DNA of 64,000 nucleotides from Flagellimonas amphidinii (GCF_013090115.1 NZ_JABFNN010000044.1:83562-147561); one strand, 5' to 3'; positions 30,099 through 39,788 are shown, counted from the stretch's first letter. Notes: generated by a model not told the origin, from the letters alone. Translations and numbers: made by a program.

Positions 30099-30823
30099 GT
30101 GTCACCTTTCTTTTTATACTCATAGTTGATTTTGACAGCCTCTTCTTCAGTATCATGCGGATTACCTTCAATAAAGTTTCCATTTTCATCAAAATGCTTT
30201 AAAAAAGGGTCATTTTCCTCATCATAATCCTCTTTCTCCCAATCGTATTTACGTTCAGCAGGAACTTTCACTTTAATCAATAAGGCCAGCAACAAACCAG
30301 TTATAAAGCCTGAAAGATGTCCTTCCCAAGAGATACCATCCTTTACGGGAAAAATGTACCAGATCATACTTCCATAGATAAAAACCACCACCAATGAAAG
30401 CGCTACCAATCTATAGTATTTTGCAAAAATTCCTTTAAAGAAAATAAAGCTGGCCAAAACATAAATAACACCACTGGCCCCAATATGGTAGGAAGGTCTA
30501 GCTATCAACCAGGTCATTAATCCAGAAAGAAGAATGCCCCACAACAAGATTTTAGTTGCCGATTGACCATAGAAATAATACAAAAAAGCGGTCAAAACAA
30601 CCAAAGGCAAAGTATTATTATAGAGATGTTCCAAAGAGCCATGAATAAATGGACTAAAAAGGACTCCTCTTAAACCTGATAATCGTCTGGGGTATATCCC
30701 ATAATCATTAAAATTGACCCCAAAACGTACTTCTATCCAGAATACAGTCCAGATAAGGAGTACTGCCAGTAAAGGAGCAAATAGAACTCCATTGGAAAAT
30801 TTAAAATGACTTTTCTCTTCCAC
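30095..30823 (-). CDS. Rhomboid-family intramembrane serine protease
   Basis: 242 residues, about six membrane segments. The family features are present: HGSLEHLYNNTLPLVVL (the HxxxxHxxxN loop), the catalytic Ser in GASGVIYVLASF and the catalytic His in WEGHLSGFITGLLLAL. The N-terminal RFGVNFNDYGIYPRRLSGL is typical of the Bacteroidota subgroup. The C-terminal 60 residues are hydrophilic and acidic, in the cytoplasm. It begins with GTG. Substrates are unknown. Confidence 0.9.
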   Translation of the reverse strand: MEEKSHFKFSNGVLFAPLLAVLLIWTVFWIEVRFGVNFNDYGIYPRRLSGLRGVLFSPFIHGSLEHLYNNTLPLVVLTAFLYYFYGQSATKILLWGILLSGLMTWLIARPSYHIGASGVIYVLASFIFFKGIFAKYYRLVALSLVVVFIYGSMIWYIFPVKDGISWEGHLSGFITGLLLALLIKVKVPAERKYDWEKEDYDEENDPFLKHFDENGNFIEGNPHDTEEEAVKINYEYKKKGDT

Positions 30824-30944
30824 GCTGATTCAACTTCAATTATCTGACCATACCCTTGAATTTACACAAATTGTCATGTTCTTCCATAAAACCGTTGATA
30901 AGTTGGACGTATATGACCTCTAAAATTGTCTTATTTTTATCGTT

Positions 30945-32222
30945 ATGAATGAACCTTTGGCAGAGCGTATTCGGCCTAAAACATTGGAAGACTATGTTAG
31001 TCAAAACCACTTGGTAGGCCAAGATGGCGCCCTAACACATCAGATTAAAAATGGAATAGTCCCTTCATTGATATTTTGGGGACCGCCCGGGACGGGAAAG
31101 ACCACATTGGCCAATATTATCGCCAATGAAAGTCAACGCCCATTTTATACCCTAAGTGCCATAAGTAGTGGCGTAAAAGATGTGAGGGAAGTCATTGAAA
31201 AGGCCAAACAAAGTGGAGGCCTGTTTACTTCCAAAAATCCAATTTTGTTCATAGATGAAATTCATCGTTTTAGCAAATCCCAACAAGATTCGCTATTGGG
31301 CGCCGTGGAGAAAGGTTGGGTAACGCTTATTGGTGCCACTACCGAAAATCCAAGTTTTGAAGTTATTCCCGCATTACTTTCCAGATGTCAGGTCTATATT
31401 CTGAATCCTTTTAGTAAAGAAGACTTAGAAGCACTTTTACAAAGGGCTCTTGATACGGATGAAGTACTAAAATCAAAAAAAATAGCTCTAAAAGAAACCG
31501 AAGCTTTGCTTAGGCTATCGGGAGGCGATGGCAGAAAGTTGTTGAACATCTTTGAATTGATTGTCAATTCAGAAATCAACGAAAAAATAACCCTCACAAA
31601 TGAACTGGTCCTCAACAAAGTACAAAAGAACACCGTATTATATGATAAAACGGGAGAGCAGCACTATGACATTATATCGGCCTTTATTAAGTCCATTAGG
31701 GGCAGCGACCCTAACGCAGCAGTATATTGGCTGGCAAGAATGATAGAAGGTGGTGAGGATGTAAAGTTCATAGCTCGAAGAATGGTGATTTTAGCTTCTG
31801 AAGATATAGGAAATGCCAATCCTACCGCTTTGGTGCTGGCAAATACCACCTTTCAAGCTGTAAATACCATTGGTTATCCAGAAGCCCGAATCATTTTGAG
31901 CCAATGTGCCACTTATTTGGCGAGTTCTCCAAAAAGCAATGCAAGTTACATGGCCATCAAAGGTGCTCAACAAAAAGTTAGGGAAACAGGTGACCTTTCT
32001 GTTCCCTTGGCCATTAGAAATGCCCCCACAAAATTGATGAAAGACCTAGGCTATGGCAAAGGCTACGACTACGCCCATGACCATGAGGACAATTTTATTG
32101 ATTTTGAATTTTTACCTGAAGAAATTTCCGGGACCACTTTTTATCAACCTGGTAAAAACCCAAGAGAAAATGCCATGAGGGAATTTCTTAAGAAACGATG
32201 GAAGGACAAGTACGGATTTTAG
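30945..32222 (+). CDS. rarA: Replication-associated recombination protein A (AAA+ ATPase)
   Basis: 425 residues, also called MgsA. Acts at stalled forks. N-terminal [20 protein letters not shown], Walker [11 protein letters not shown], Walker [11 protein letters not shown], sensor 1 GATTENPSF, and the MgsA C-terminal region with [20 protein letters not shown] and [16 protein letters not shown]. The end shows [20 protein letters not shown]. The final stop overlaps the stop of the convergent downstream gene. Confidence 0.96.
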   Translation: MNEPLAERIRPKTLEDYVSQNHLVGQDGALTHQIKNGIVPSLIFWGPPGTGKTTLANIIANESQRPFYTLSAISSGVKDVREVIEKAKQSGGLFTSKNPILFIDEIHRFSKSQQDSLLGAVEKGWVTLIGATTENPSFEVIPALLSRCQVYILNPFSKEDLEALLQRALDTDEVLKSKKIALKETEALLRLSGGDGRKLLNIFELIVNSEINEKITLTNELVLNKVQKNTVLYDKTGEQHYDIISAFIKSIRGSDPNAAVYWLARMIEGGEDVKFIARRMVILASEDIGNANPTALVLANTTFQAVNTIGYPEARIILSQCATYLASSPKSNASYMAIKGAQQKVRETGDLSVPLAIRNAPTKLMKDLGYGKGYDYAHDHEDNFIDFEFLPEEISGTTFYQPGKNPRENAMREFLKKRWKDKYGF

Positions 32223-33091
32223 AACTTAATGTGAAGTTCTTTTGACATTTTTTCACCGTTTTTGGAGTATTCAAGCATCCATTTACCTTCTTTCTTAAAG
32301 ACCATTCCATTGGCTCCTTGATAATCTACAAGAAAAATATTGTCCACAGAAGTTTCTTGAAGTTTCATTACCACTTTTGGAGTGCTGTCCACCAACTGGT
32401 ACCCTCCACCTACGGGCTGTGCATAAAGGATTTCTGACGAAGAGGCTTCAATTGCCCCAACTTTAGCTTCTGCTTCTTCCTTCACTTTTTCTGCCTTAGT
32501 AAAATTTGATGCTACCGGTTCTTTGGATTCATAACTTTGATTCTCAGGGGTAGCTTCTTGGATCACCACTTTAGGGTCCGGTTTTTTCTCCAATGATTTT
32601 ACATCATCTTTAAAACTTACTATGATTGGAGCTTCAGCAGGTTTTTCCTCAACTTTTTCTTTTGGGGTATATTGATAATTAATCCCGTTAAAGGAAGTAA
32701 AGGCATCTTTCAAAGCTTCTCTGTAAGCTACCTTATATTCCTTGGATTTACTTTTACCTTCTATGGTTCTAAAAACCTCAATTCCTTGGCAATCTTTAAA
32801 AACCACATTCACTTTAGTAGTGAACATGGAAGATTTATCCAAAAAATCAGCCAATAGTCCCAAACATCTATTACTGACCAAATCCACAGGCAAAGCATCC
32901 TCATAAACCGCATTAAAACCTTTCTGAGTGAGTAAATGCTTTAACATTGTACTGGTTTGATGCTTATTTTCTTGCTTGAAGGCATCAAACTTTTTGGGCA
33001 CAATTATGTACTTATACTCGTTAAATTGAGCATTCATGGCACTGTGAAAACCCATTGCAAATACTACTATATATATAAGTTTTGATCTCAT
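32219..33091 (-). CDS. Secreted protein of unknown function
   Basis: 290 residues. Signal peptide 1-21 (ending HSAMNA before QFNEY). The N-terminal domain (22-145) includes YIIVPKKFDAFKQENKHQTS and a two-Cys region (RCLGLL, KDCQGIEVF). A Glu/Lys/Pro-rich linker follows (about 145-215), then a C-terminal 75-residue domain (YQLVDSTPKVVMKLQETS ... GKWMLEYSKNG). No family was recognised with certainty. It is 13 bp downstream of the DUF5723 gene and probably in the same operon, so an envelope role is likely. Confidence 0.8.
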   Translation of the reverse strand: MRSKLIYIVVFAMGFHSAMNAQFNEYKYIIVPKKFDAFKQENKHQTSTMLKHLLTQKGFNAVYEDALPVDLVSNRCLGLLADFLDKSSMFTTKVNVVFKDCQGIEVFRTIEGKSKSKEYKVAYREALKDAFTSFNGINYQYTPKEKVEEKPAEAPIIVSFKDDVKSLEKKPDPKVVIQEATPENQSYESKEPVASNFTKAEKVKEEAEAKVGAIEASSSEILYAQPVGGGYQLVDSTPKVVMKLQETSVDNIFLVDYQGANGMVFKKEGKWMLEYSKNGEKMSKELHIKF

Positions 33092-33104
33092 AGGGAACAG
33101 ATAA

Positions 33105-34556
33105 TCAATTATCGTTCCAAGATATGATATTAAATCCGAACTGTAAAGACGCGTAGTGGCTATCCGCTATATTTTGATAACTTAAAAGATTATCTCCAAG
33201 AATATAAAAGTTGAGTGGTCCTGCTTGGAAATTAAGTCCCAATCCAATATTGGACAAAGAATATTTGTCTACGGTATAAGTTGTTTTCAAGGAAAACGCT
33301 CTCCCTAATCTTTTTTGATAAAATGCCGTTAAAGCTGCTTGTACGCCTCTTGGCCTATTCTGCAAAAAAAGTTGCCCGCCAACACTATTTCTGTAAAAAT
33401 CTTGATTCGCTTCGCTTTCCACATTTATTCCACAACCACAATCTTTGTCACGACCTTCTCCCTGTCCATAATCATACCGGATAGAACCATATGCCTTAAT
33501 GGGTCTAAGTGATATGTAACCAGATTCATTTTCTTCATATGGAAGTGAAGCTTCAATATCATCTACCAATTCTTGCCACAAATTGTTGTCCAGTTCATTA
33601 ATGTCCTCTGGCAGAAATACTGTGATGCCCTCTGTTTCGGCACTACCCTTAAGGGTAAAGTTTCTAATATCTTTAGATTGATACATGAGCCCTAAGTCCA
33701 AAATACTTCCTGTGACAGTAGTTTGTGGGTTAAGTTTGTAACTAAAACCTGCATCAAACCCGATACCGAGATTACCCCCTAAAAGCATCCTTTTGGTCAA
33801 TAAGCTGGTTAGGTCCGCAGATGAGGAATTATCATCTTCCAGAAGATCCAAAATTTCATCAAATCCAGCGGTTCTTAGTTGTAAATCCGCATCAATGCGG
33901 CTCACATAAATATTGTTCTCTCCTTGAGTTGTTATAAATGATCCTGAATTACCTGTTGACTGAAATTGAAAGATATTGGAGTATAATTTTGCTCTTGCCC
34001 CCACAGTAAGGGTATTGCTGATTTTCCTGTTTATTCCAAAATGAAAAACATTGACCATTTCTCCCCTAAGACTTAAGTCTCCAAGATTAAAACTCCTTCC
34101 TATATTAGCCCCTCCGTTCCCTTCAAAGGCCAATATGGCGAAATCTTTAGGCCAATAAACTATTACATCCGTCTCTAAATACATTCCAAAGGAATAATAG
34201 TCGTCTGGTCTATTTCTTCCTCGAAAACCAATATTGAATGCTTCTATCTGATTCGTAAAACTGAAATCATCTTTTCTGCTCATGGCATCCAACACCCTCT
34301 CCCTTACTTTAGTGGTAAAATCAATTCCATCATTGGCAAAAAGATCATTGACCGTTACCCCACTTGTACCAGCTTGAAACGACAAACCAGATATGGCAGG
34401 TATTCCAGTATGCCATTTTTCCAATGTCTTTACACCTGGGTTTATCATTAATGATTGTGGAATTTCGTAAAAATCGTATAGTAGTTGCTTGTTCTGGGAA
34501 GACAATGTTGTGCCTCCAAGTAAAGTGATCAATAAAAACAGTTTACCTAATCTCAT
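33105..34556 (-). CDS. Outer-membrane beta-barrel protein, DUF5723 type
   Basis: 483 residues. Signal peptide ending TTLSSQ at about 21. The start LYDFYEIPQSLMINPGVKTL and the motif GFRGRNRPDDYYSFGMYLET fit DUF5723, a flavobacterial barrel family related in form to PorV-like proteins. Alternating hydrophobic strands run throughout, ending in FGFNIISWNDN. A short segment near residue 370 contains DKDCGCGINVE, three Cys in five residues. Its start codon overlaps the stop of the lipoprotein gene upstream (ATGA), suggesting coupled translation. Confidence 0.82.
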   Translation of the reverse strand: MRLGKLFLLITLLGGTTLSSQNKQLLYDFYEIPQSLMINPGVKTLEKWHTGIPAISGLSFQAGTSGVTVNDLFANDGIDFTTKVRERVLDAMSRKDDFSFTNQIEAFNIGFRGRNRPDDYYSFGMYLETDVIVYWPKDFAILAFEGNGGANIGRSFNLGDLSLRGEMVNVFHFGINRKISNTLTVGARAKLYSNIFQFQSTGNSGSFITTQGENNIYVSRIDADLQLRTAGFDEILDLLEDDNSSSADLTSLLTKRMLLGGNLGIGFDAGFSYKLNPQTTVTGSILDLGLMYQSKDIRNFTLKGSAETEGITVFLPEDINELDNNLWQELVDDIEASLPYEENESGYISLRPIKAYGSIRYDYGQGEGRDKDCGCGINVESEANQDFYRNSVGGQLFLQNRPRGVQAALTAFYQKRLGRAFSLKTTYTVDKYSLSNIGLGLNFQAGPLNFYILGDNLLSYQNIADSHYASLQFGFNIISWNDN

Positions 34557-35104
34557 TTTAATTGGAACAGGAATTCTGCTGCTGATTTTAATATGATCTT
34601 AGGGTCGGATTCAGAAGAAACACTTGTAGTATCGCTTAGGTTTCCTGCTATTACTCTTAGTGTGGATGTAGTTGTTAGAATGGCTAAATTCTTTCCTGTT
34701 GGGCCATAGGTGACGTCCCTGGTCAAACTTTCCGACGGTGTCGGTTCAATTGTAAAGGTTTCTATATCCAAAACAGTACCTGCTTCATCCAAAAATTCAA
34801 TCGCCAAGGTTATTCTTTTACTCGTGGTATTTTCAATTTCATAACTCAAGGTGCCTTCCAAAAGGCGTTCAGCCACAAATTGTTCGTTGAACGCATCAAA
34901 TTCAAATGTTTGAGCGTAGAAAATTCCAGAAATATTTATGGAATTGATAAAATCTTCGGTAGACTCTAGATAAAATAAACTTGAAGTAAGGGTTGGTGTA
35001 ACACTAAGATCATCAAATTGACTAAAATCCTGCTCTTCTGAGCAAGAAACCAAGGAAAAGGCTAAAACGAAAAGACAACTAAAACGGAAAAAGATTCCTT
35101 TCAT
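34553..35104 (-). CDS. Small lipoprotein, unknown function
   Basis: 183 residues from the ATG at 35102-35104: MKGIFFRFSCLFVLAFSLVSC, lipid Cys at 21. An upstream in-frame TTG at 35146 would put 14 residues before a normal signal peptide and is rejected. The rest is beta-rich (SLFYLESTEDFINSINISGI, YEIENTTSKRITLAIEFLDE), like a single Ig-type or lipocalin-size domain. First gene of a three-gene envelope operon with the DUF5723 barrel. Confidence 0.8.
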   Translation of the reverse strand: MKGIFFRFSCLFVLAFSLVSCSEEQDFSQFDDLSVTPTLTSSLFYLESTEDFINSINISGIFYAQTFEFDAFNEQFVAERLLEGTLSYEIENTTSKRITLAIEFLDEAGTVLDIETFTIEPTPSESLTRDVTYGPTGKNLAILTTTSTLRVIAGNLSDTTSVSSESDPKIILKSAAEFLFQLK

Positions 35105-35163
35105 TGGGTTACAAAGCATTTTCTGATAGAACAATCTAGAGCACAACGCACCCTACTATAACT

Positions 35164-35853
35164 TTACAAAATGCTTTTTATTTCAAAAAGATTGTTAATC
35201 ATTTTACATTTTCCGTGTTCAGATTCTTTATGAAAATTAAAATGAAGAGCGTTCATACCAACTGAAACAGCACCAATAATATCCGCCTCTAAGTTATCTC
35301 CTACCATAAGGGCATTTTTCGGATTGACTTTAGCCAATTGCAATGCCATTTCAAAAATTTGCGGATGAGGCTTTTTTACCCCTGCCGTTTCTGAATCGAC
35401 AATCTCATTGAAATAGTGATGAATATTTCCTCCCTTAAGCTTTTTCACCTGTACTTCCTGAAAACCATTGGTGATAATGTGCAGGTGGTATTTGGGATTC
35501 AAATATTCCAAAACTTCTACTGCACCGGAAATCAAATTTGTAAAGGTGGACAGGTATATGATGTATTCATCGGCCAACACATTAATTTGCTCATCGGAAA
35601 CCATGCTGCCAATAGCATCAAAGCTGCGCTTTAACCTTTGATAGCGCAATTCTGATTTACTCACTTGGTTCTCTCTGTACAACTTCCAATATTCAAGGTT
35701 AATGGGGGTATAGACTTTTAAAAAGTCCTCTACATTTATATCTAATTGGTTTTTAGAAATAATTTTTTGAAATGTAAGGGCTGAGTTTTTTTCAAAATCC
35801 CAAAGAGTGTGGTCCAAATCAAAAAAAATATCGGAAATCTGATCCTTAAACAT
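35164..35853 (-). CDS. YjjG-family HAD phosphatase (non-canonical pyrimidine nucleotidase)
   Basis: 229 residues. HAD motif I DIFFDLDHTLWDFEKNS, motif II HIITNGFQEVQ, motif III KPHPQIFEMAL and motif IV MVGDNLEADIIGA. The all-helical cap and the WDFEKN signature match YjjG/YfnB nucleotidases, which remove damaged pyrimidine nucleotides from the pool. Its first 8 bp overlap the end of the upstream deacetylase-like gene. Confidence 0.9.
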   Translation of the reverse strand: MFKDQISDIFFDLDHTLWDFEKNSALTFQKIISKNQLDINVEDFLKVYTPINLEYWKLYRENQVSKSELRYQRLKRSFDAIGSMVSDEQINVLADEYIIYLSTFTNLISGAVEVLEYLNPKYHLHIITNGFQEVQVKKLKGGNIHHYFNEIVDSETAGVKKPHPQIFEMALQLAKVNPKNALMVGDNLEADIIGAVSVGMNALHFNFHKESEHGKCKMINNLFEIKSIL

Positions 35854-37141
35854 AGTAACGTCTTAAAAAGGATTGATACAGCTCCATCCAGTTCAATTTG
35901 TGATTGCTCCCCAATAATTCATTGGAAAAAATGGTGACCAAACTTCCATTGACCTCCTTTACCAAACGATAAACTTTATCCATTTTTTCGAATACCTCAT
36001 CTTTACGTTTACAGTTTAACAAGGCATAATCATGAACCGCAAAAGGATGTACTTTTAGCGGTTGCCTTACCTCCATATTAATATCGTAAAAATAAAAAGG
36101 TGTGCACGTTCCTGCCCTAAACCCAATTTCATGGGTATATCCCATTGAGAAATCATCTGTAAACTCTGTTTCCACCAAATTGCGATAGGTAATGGGGACA
36201 CTAACCCTATTATACCTCAACCTTGAATAGTTGATAGGCCTATTGATCAAATTGGACAATTGCTTTTTTTCTTCCCGCAATGCTAATTTATCTGTAGATG
36301 ACATGAATGAAGTACTTAGAGAAACTATACTATAATCGGCCACAGATTTAATAAGGTACCTAAACTTATTGTTGTTGATGGATATATTCTTATCATGTGC
36401 AGAATGCTTGGCAAACTGGAAGAAGAACATAGATTTGATGGGAAACTTTTTATGAACCTCTATCAATTTATCGAAGTTGTCATAAGGGTCTTTTTTAAAA
36501 CGCGACAATACTGAAATCCTGTTTGCTACACTTTTAAAATTAAATTGACCTAAATCCACAAAAAAACCACCTAAACTACGTGTCAATCCTCTCATTGCAT
36601 AGCGATGCGAAGTAGTTACGTTAATAATTGAAGTAAAATTGTACGCTTTGCTATCATGGGCAAAATCTGGGAACCGCTGTTTTAATATATAAAGTAATTT
36701 ATAGGCCCATAAATCGACGACCGGAAGCTCTAAAAATTTATGTTGATAAGCTACGCTTTCCTTAACGGGAAACCTTCCCACACTGTCCTTTACATGGGGA
36801 AGATACTCTTCATACCTACTCAATAGATAAAAACTGGCCGAAAAGACATCGTAAGGAATGGAACTCTTCTCACTTGTTGCAAAAAAGCAAGGAGTTCCTT
36901 CCCAATCTCCCATTTTTATTTCGATATCATTAATGCCCTGTTCAAATAGCAGGTCATTGCTACGAATGAAGAACTCATTTTGCAAAGGTTGTTTGGAATA
37001 GGTCATCTTAGGGCCAGAATGCTTGATAAAATCCTCTACCTTGGTTGTAAAAACCACTTCTACCCCTAAAATTTTCTCAAAAATCTGCCTTGCAGTATAA
37101 GTAAGTCGATTTGTGATTTTATGGGTAAATATGAGCAACAT
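35846..37141 (-). CDS. Polysaccharide-deacetylase-like protein (DUF7033 type), active site apparently lost
   Basis: 431 residues. The N-terminal half (to about 150) is the DUF7033-like part; the C-terminal half is the NodB-like barrel, recognised by the well-kept motif IGFRAGTCTPFYFYD at 339-353 and DDFSMGYTHEIGF. From memory, family members carry a D-x-D-type motif 1, a GIHPSY-type motif 2 and an RQHY-type motif. Here these places read INVTTSHRY (173-181), SLSTSF (274-279) and SRLRYN (306-311), so the metal ligands seem missing while the rest of the fold is kept. It may be a non-catalytic binding protein. Between radC and the YjjG gene. Confidence 0.75.
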   Translation of the reverse strand: MLLIFTHKITNRLTYTARQIFEKILGVEVVFTTKVEDFIKHSGPKMTYSKQPLQNEFFIRSNDLLFEQGINDIEIKMGDWEGTPCFFATSEKSSIPYDVFSASFYLLSRYEEYLPHVKDSVGRFPVKESVAYQHKFLELPVVDLWAYKLLYILKQRFPDFAHDSKAYNFTSIINVTTSHRYAMRGLTRSLGGFFVDLGQFNFKSVANRISVLSRFKKDPYDNFDKLIEVHKKFPIKSMFFFQFAKHSAHDKNISINNNKFRYLIKSVADYSIVSLSTSFMSSTDKLALREEKKQLSNLINRPINYSRLRYNRVSVPITYRNLVETEFTDDFSMGYTHEIGFRAGTCTPFYFYDINMEVRQPLKVHPFAVHDYALLNCKRKDEVFEKMDKVYRLVKEVNGSLVTIFSNELLGSNHKLNWMELYQSFLRRYYV

Positions 37142-37154
37142 ATGTTTTTATCTT

Positions 37155-37853
37155 TTAGAGAATACCTTGATCCGCAAAACTTAGATAATCATGTTCTGTT
37201 ACAATCAAATGATCCAATATTTTAATATCCAAAGCTTCTGAAGCCTTTTTCAGTTTTTCGGTGATCTGCTTGTCCGCCATACTTGGTTTCAACGTACCCG
37301 AAGGGTGGTTATGTGCCAAAATTATGCCCACTGCACCCAATTCCAATGCTTGTTTCAGAACCAACCTCACATCGACCAAGGTTCCGGTAATACCTCCTTT
37401 ACTCAACTGGGATTTGTGCATCACCTTATTGGAGTTGTTAAGGTACACAATCCAAAACTCTTCATGCTGTAGTTCTCCCAGTAATGGATATAACACTTCA
37501 TAAACATCTTCACTGGTTTTAATTTTAGTAATTTGTTTATGACCGTCACCTCTTCTGCGCCTACCCACTTCCAAGGCAGCAGCAATGGTTACAGCCTTTG
37601 CTTCACCAATGCCCTTGAACTTCATCAACTGGTTTATGGAAAGTTTTCCAAGTTCGTTTAAATTGTGATCTACTGAAGCTAAAATTCTTTTGGAAAGTTC
37701 AACAGCACTTTCTTTTTTATTACCAGAACCAATTAAAATGGCAATCAATTCTGCATTGGAAAGCACTGGACTTCCCTTGCTCACCAATTTTTCCCTGGGC
37801 TTGTCATCCATAGCCCAATTCTTAATGGAAAAAGAAGCTGTTTTTTCTTGCAT
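37155..37853 (-). CDS. radC: RadC family JAB-domain protein
   Basis: 232 residues. A helix-hairpin-helix FKGIGEAKAVTIAAALEVGRR lies at 79-99, and the JAMM/MPN+ metal site is HNHPSGTLKPSMAD with His 181, His 183 and Asp 194. The family was linked to DNA repair by name but its biochemical role is not settled. Fourteen bp before the deacetylase-like gene, same strand. Confidence 0.94.
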   Translation of the reverse strand: MQEKTASFSIKNWAMDDKPREKLVSKGSPVLSNAELIAILIGSGNKKESAVELSKRILASVDHNLNELGKLSINQLMKFKGIGEAKAVTIAAALEVGRRRRGDGHKQITKIKTSEDVYEVLYPLLGELQHEEFWIVYLNNSNKVMHKSQLSKGGITGTLVDVRLVLKQALELGAVGIILAHNHPSGTLKPSMADKQITEKLKKASEALDIKILDHLIVTEHDYLSFADQGIL

Positions 37854-37894
37854 AGTCTAAATTTAGGGGATTATTTATGTAATTTTCAAAATAA

Positions 37895-38359
37895 ATGATG
37901 CCCAAGATGAAATCACTGTTCGACTCCGAAGCTCACGTAGAAATTTTATCCCGTCTCGATAAATTAACCGATACCACAAAGGGTCATTGGGGAAAAATGG
38001 AGGTTGGGCAAATGCTAAAACATTGTCAATATCCCCTAAGAATTGCCTTGGGCAGATACAATTTTACAAAAAAGCCCAATCCTTTTCTAAAATTACTCTT
38101 CAAAGCTTTTAAAAAAAGCATGTACAATGATAAGTTGTGGAAGCCCAATTTACCCACTTCCAAAGGGCTCAAGGTTATGGAACAAAAGGATTTTAAGGAG
38201 GAAAAAGATAAACTAACGGTATTGATAAATGATTTCCATGGAGAAAAAGGCAGGGAATCTTGGAATCCACATCCCATGTTCGGAAGATTTACCAATGAAC
38301 AGTGGGGGAAAATGCAATACAAACACTTGGATCACCATTTAAGACAATTTGGGGTTTAA
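37895..38359 (+). CDS. DUF1569 (DinB-like) protein
   Basis: 154 residues. LFDSEAHVEILSRLDKLTDT, GHWGKMEVGQMLKHCQYPLR and HPMFGRFTNEQWGKMQYKHLDHHLRQFG fit DUF1569, a four-helix DinB-like fold; the His residues at positions near 51 and in the final HLDHHLRQF are where DinB proteins bind metal. Two ATGs in a row start it; MKSLFD at codon 5 is a third choice. Divergent from radC, 41 bp apart. Function unknown. Confidence 0.85.
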   Translation: MMPKMKSLFDSEAHVEILSRLDKLTDTTKGHWGKMEVGQMLKHCQYPLRIALGRYNFTKKPNPFLKLLFKAFKKSMYNDKLWKPNLPTSKGLKVMEQKDFKEEKDKLTVLINDFHGEKGRESWNPHPMFGRFTNEQWGKMQYKHLDHHLRQFGV

Positions 38360-38387
38360 CAATTGCTCCCCAACCCTTTAGGTCATT

Positions 38388-39740
38388 TTAGAACAATGCC
38401 GCTACTTCTTTTAAATCAAGTCCACCATAATTACCAGAACTCATGAGCAGCAAAGCTGTATTTTCAAAACTTTGCGAAAAGAGATATGTCTTAAAATCTA
38501 CTGAATTGGTAAAAACTTGAATATCATCTCTATTTAAGGCATCACTTATTTGTTTTGAAGTAACTTCTTCCAGTCCTTTGATTTTTACCGCATCCGGTGA
38601 ATAGAAAACGACTGCTTCATCGGCCGCATCCAAAGCTCCATCGTACTCTTTCAAGAATTCGGCATTAAGACTGCTATAGGTATGTAATTCTAAACAGGCC
38701 AATACGCTTCGGTTAGGAAATTGTTCTTTAACGGCCAAAGTGGTCGCCTTTACTTTACTTGGCGAGTGGGCAAAATCTTTAAAGACCACTTTATTTGCAC
38801 TTTCCGCAATTTTTTCCATTCGTTTTGATGCTCCTTTGAAAGAAGCAATGGCTTCATAGAAATCAGCCTCATCTACTCCCATTTGCTGGCAAATCCATTT
38901 TGCTCCGGATAAATTGCTAAGATTATGACGTCCGAACACTTCTATGGGCAGATCACCCTCAGGTGTTTCCAATAAGGTTGTCCCATCTTCAACTTTATAA
39001 TTTGGAGTACCATAAGGAAATTTTCTAATGGGATTTTCTGTCTGTTCAACTACTTTGTTCACTTCCAAGTCCTCTTCATTGTAGGTTATGCTTCCACCAT
39101 TCACAATACTATCCACAAAAATCTGGAATTGTTCCACGTAGTTTTCAAATGTGGGAAAAACATTGATGTGATCCCAAGCAATACCACTCAGTAAAGCAAT
39201 ATTGGGTTTGTACAAATGAAACTTGGGTCTTCTGTCAATAGGCGATGATAAATATTCATCTCCTTCCAAAACGATAAAATCATTTTCTTCGGTAAGGTGC
39301 ACCATCCTGTCAAAACCTTCCAGTTGCGCCCCAACCATATAATCAACCTCCATGTCATGGTAATGAAGTACATGAAGAATCATGGAAGTAATAGTGGTTT
39401 TTCCATGACTACCTCCAATAACCACTCTGGTTTTTAATTTGGATTGTTCATAAAGGAATTCCGGATAAGAATAGATTTTCAGTCCCAGTTCTTGGGCTTT
39501 GAGCAGTTCAAGATTATCTGGTTTTGCATGCATTCCCAAAATTACGGCATCTAGCTCTCCATGAATTTTTTCAGGGAACCAACCAAATGCCTCAGGTAAA
39601 ATGCCTTCAATCTCCAACCTACTTTTGGAAGGTTCATAAATCACATCATCACTACCTGTAACTTTATACCCTTTGTGTTTCAAGGCCAGTGCCAAATTGT
39701 GCATGGCACTCCCTCCAATGGCAATAAAATGAATGTTCAT
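38388..39740 (-). CDS. mpl: UDP-N-acetylmuramate:L-alanyl-gamma-D-glutamyl-meso-diaminopimelate ligase
   Basis: 450 residues from ATG at 39738-39740. Mpl recycles peptidoglycan by joining the free tripeptide to UDP-MurNAc. N-terminal MNIHFIAIGGSAMHNLALAL, ATP loop GGSHGKTTITSMILHVL, then EGDEYLSSPIDRRPKFHLY and FGRHNLSNLSGAKWI as in Mur ligases; DFAHSPSKVKATTLAV near residue 320 is Mpl-like. The longer reading from 39782 would begin inside the promoter and is rejected. Confidence 0.94.
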   Translation of the reverse strand: MNIHFIAIGGSAMHNLALALKHKGYKVTGSDDVIYEPSKSRLEIEGILPEAFGWFPEKIHGELDAVILGMHAKPDNLELLKAQELGLKIYSYPEFLYEQSKLKTRVVIGGSHGKTTITSMILHVLHYHDMEVDYMVGAQLEGFDRMVHLTEENDFIVLEGDEYLSSPIDRRPKFHLYKPNIALLSGIAWDHINVFPTFENYVEQFQIFVDSIVNGGSITYNEEDLEVNKVVEQTENPIRKFPYGTPNYKVEDGTTLLETPEGDLPIEVFGRHNLSNLSGAKWICQQMGVDEADFYEAIASFKGASKRMEKIAESANKVVFKDFAHSPSKVKATTLAVKEQFPNRSVLACLELHTYSSLNAEFLKEYDGALDAADEAVVFYSPDAVKIKGLEEVTSKQISDALNRDDIQVFTNSVDFKTYLFSQSFENTALLLMSSGNYGGLDLKEVAALF

Positions 39741-39757
39741 CTGTATTCTTTGTACGT

Positions 39758-39788
39758 CAAAAATAGGTATTGACCTCCCCATTACAAA
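39758..39788 (-). promoter_or_regulatory. Promoter of mpl
   Basis: On the minus strand TTTG (39785-39788), 19 nt, then TATTTTTG (39758-39765), an exact match to the flavobacterial consensus and the same spacing as the rpsL promoter. Predicted start near 39751, about 10 nt before the mpl ATG, so the leader is very short. Confidence 0.78.

Noticed and set aside
39740..39782. N-terminal extension of mpl from an ATG at 39780-39782
   Set aside because: The extension covers the consensus promoter; the internal ATG gives the family N-terminus MNIHFIAIGG.
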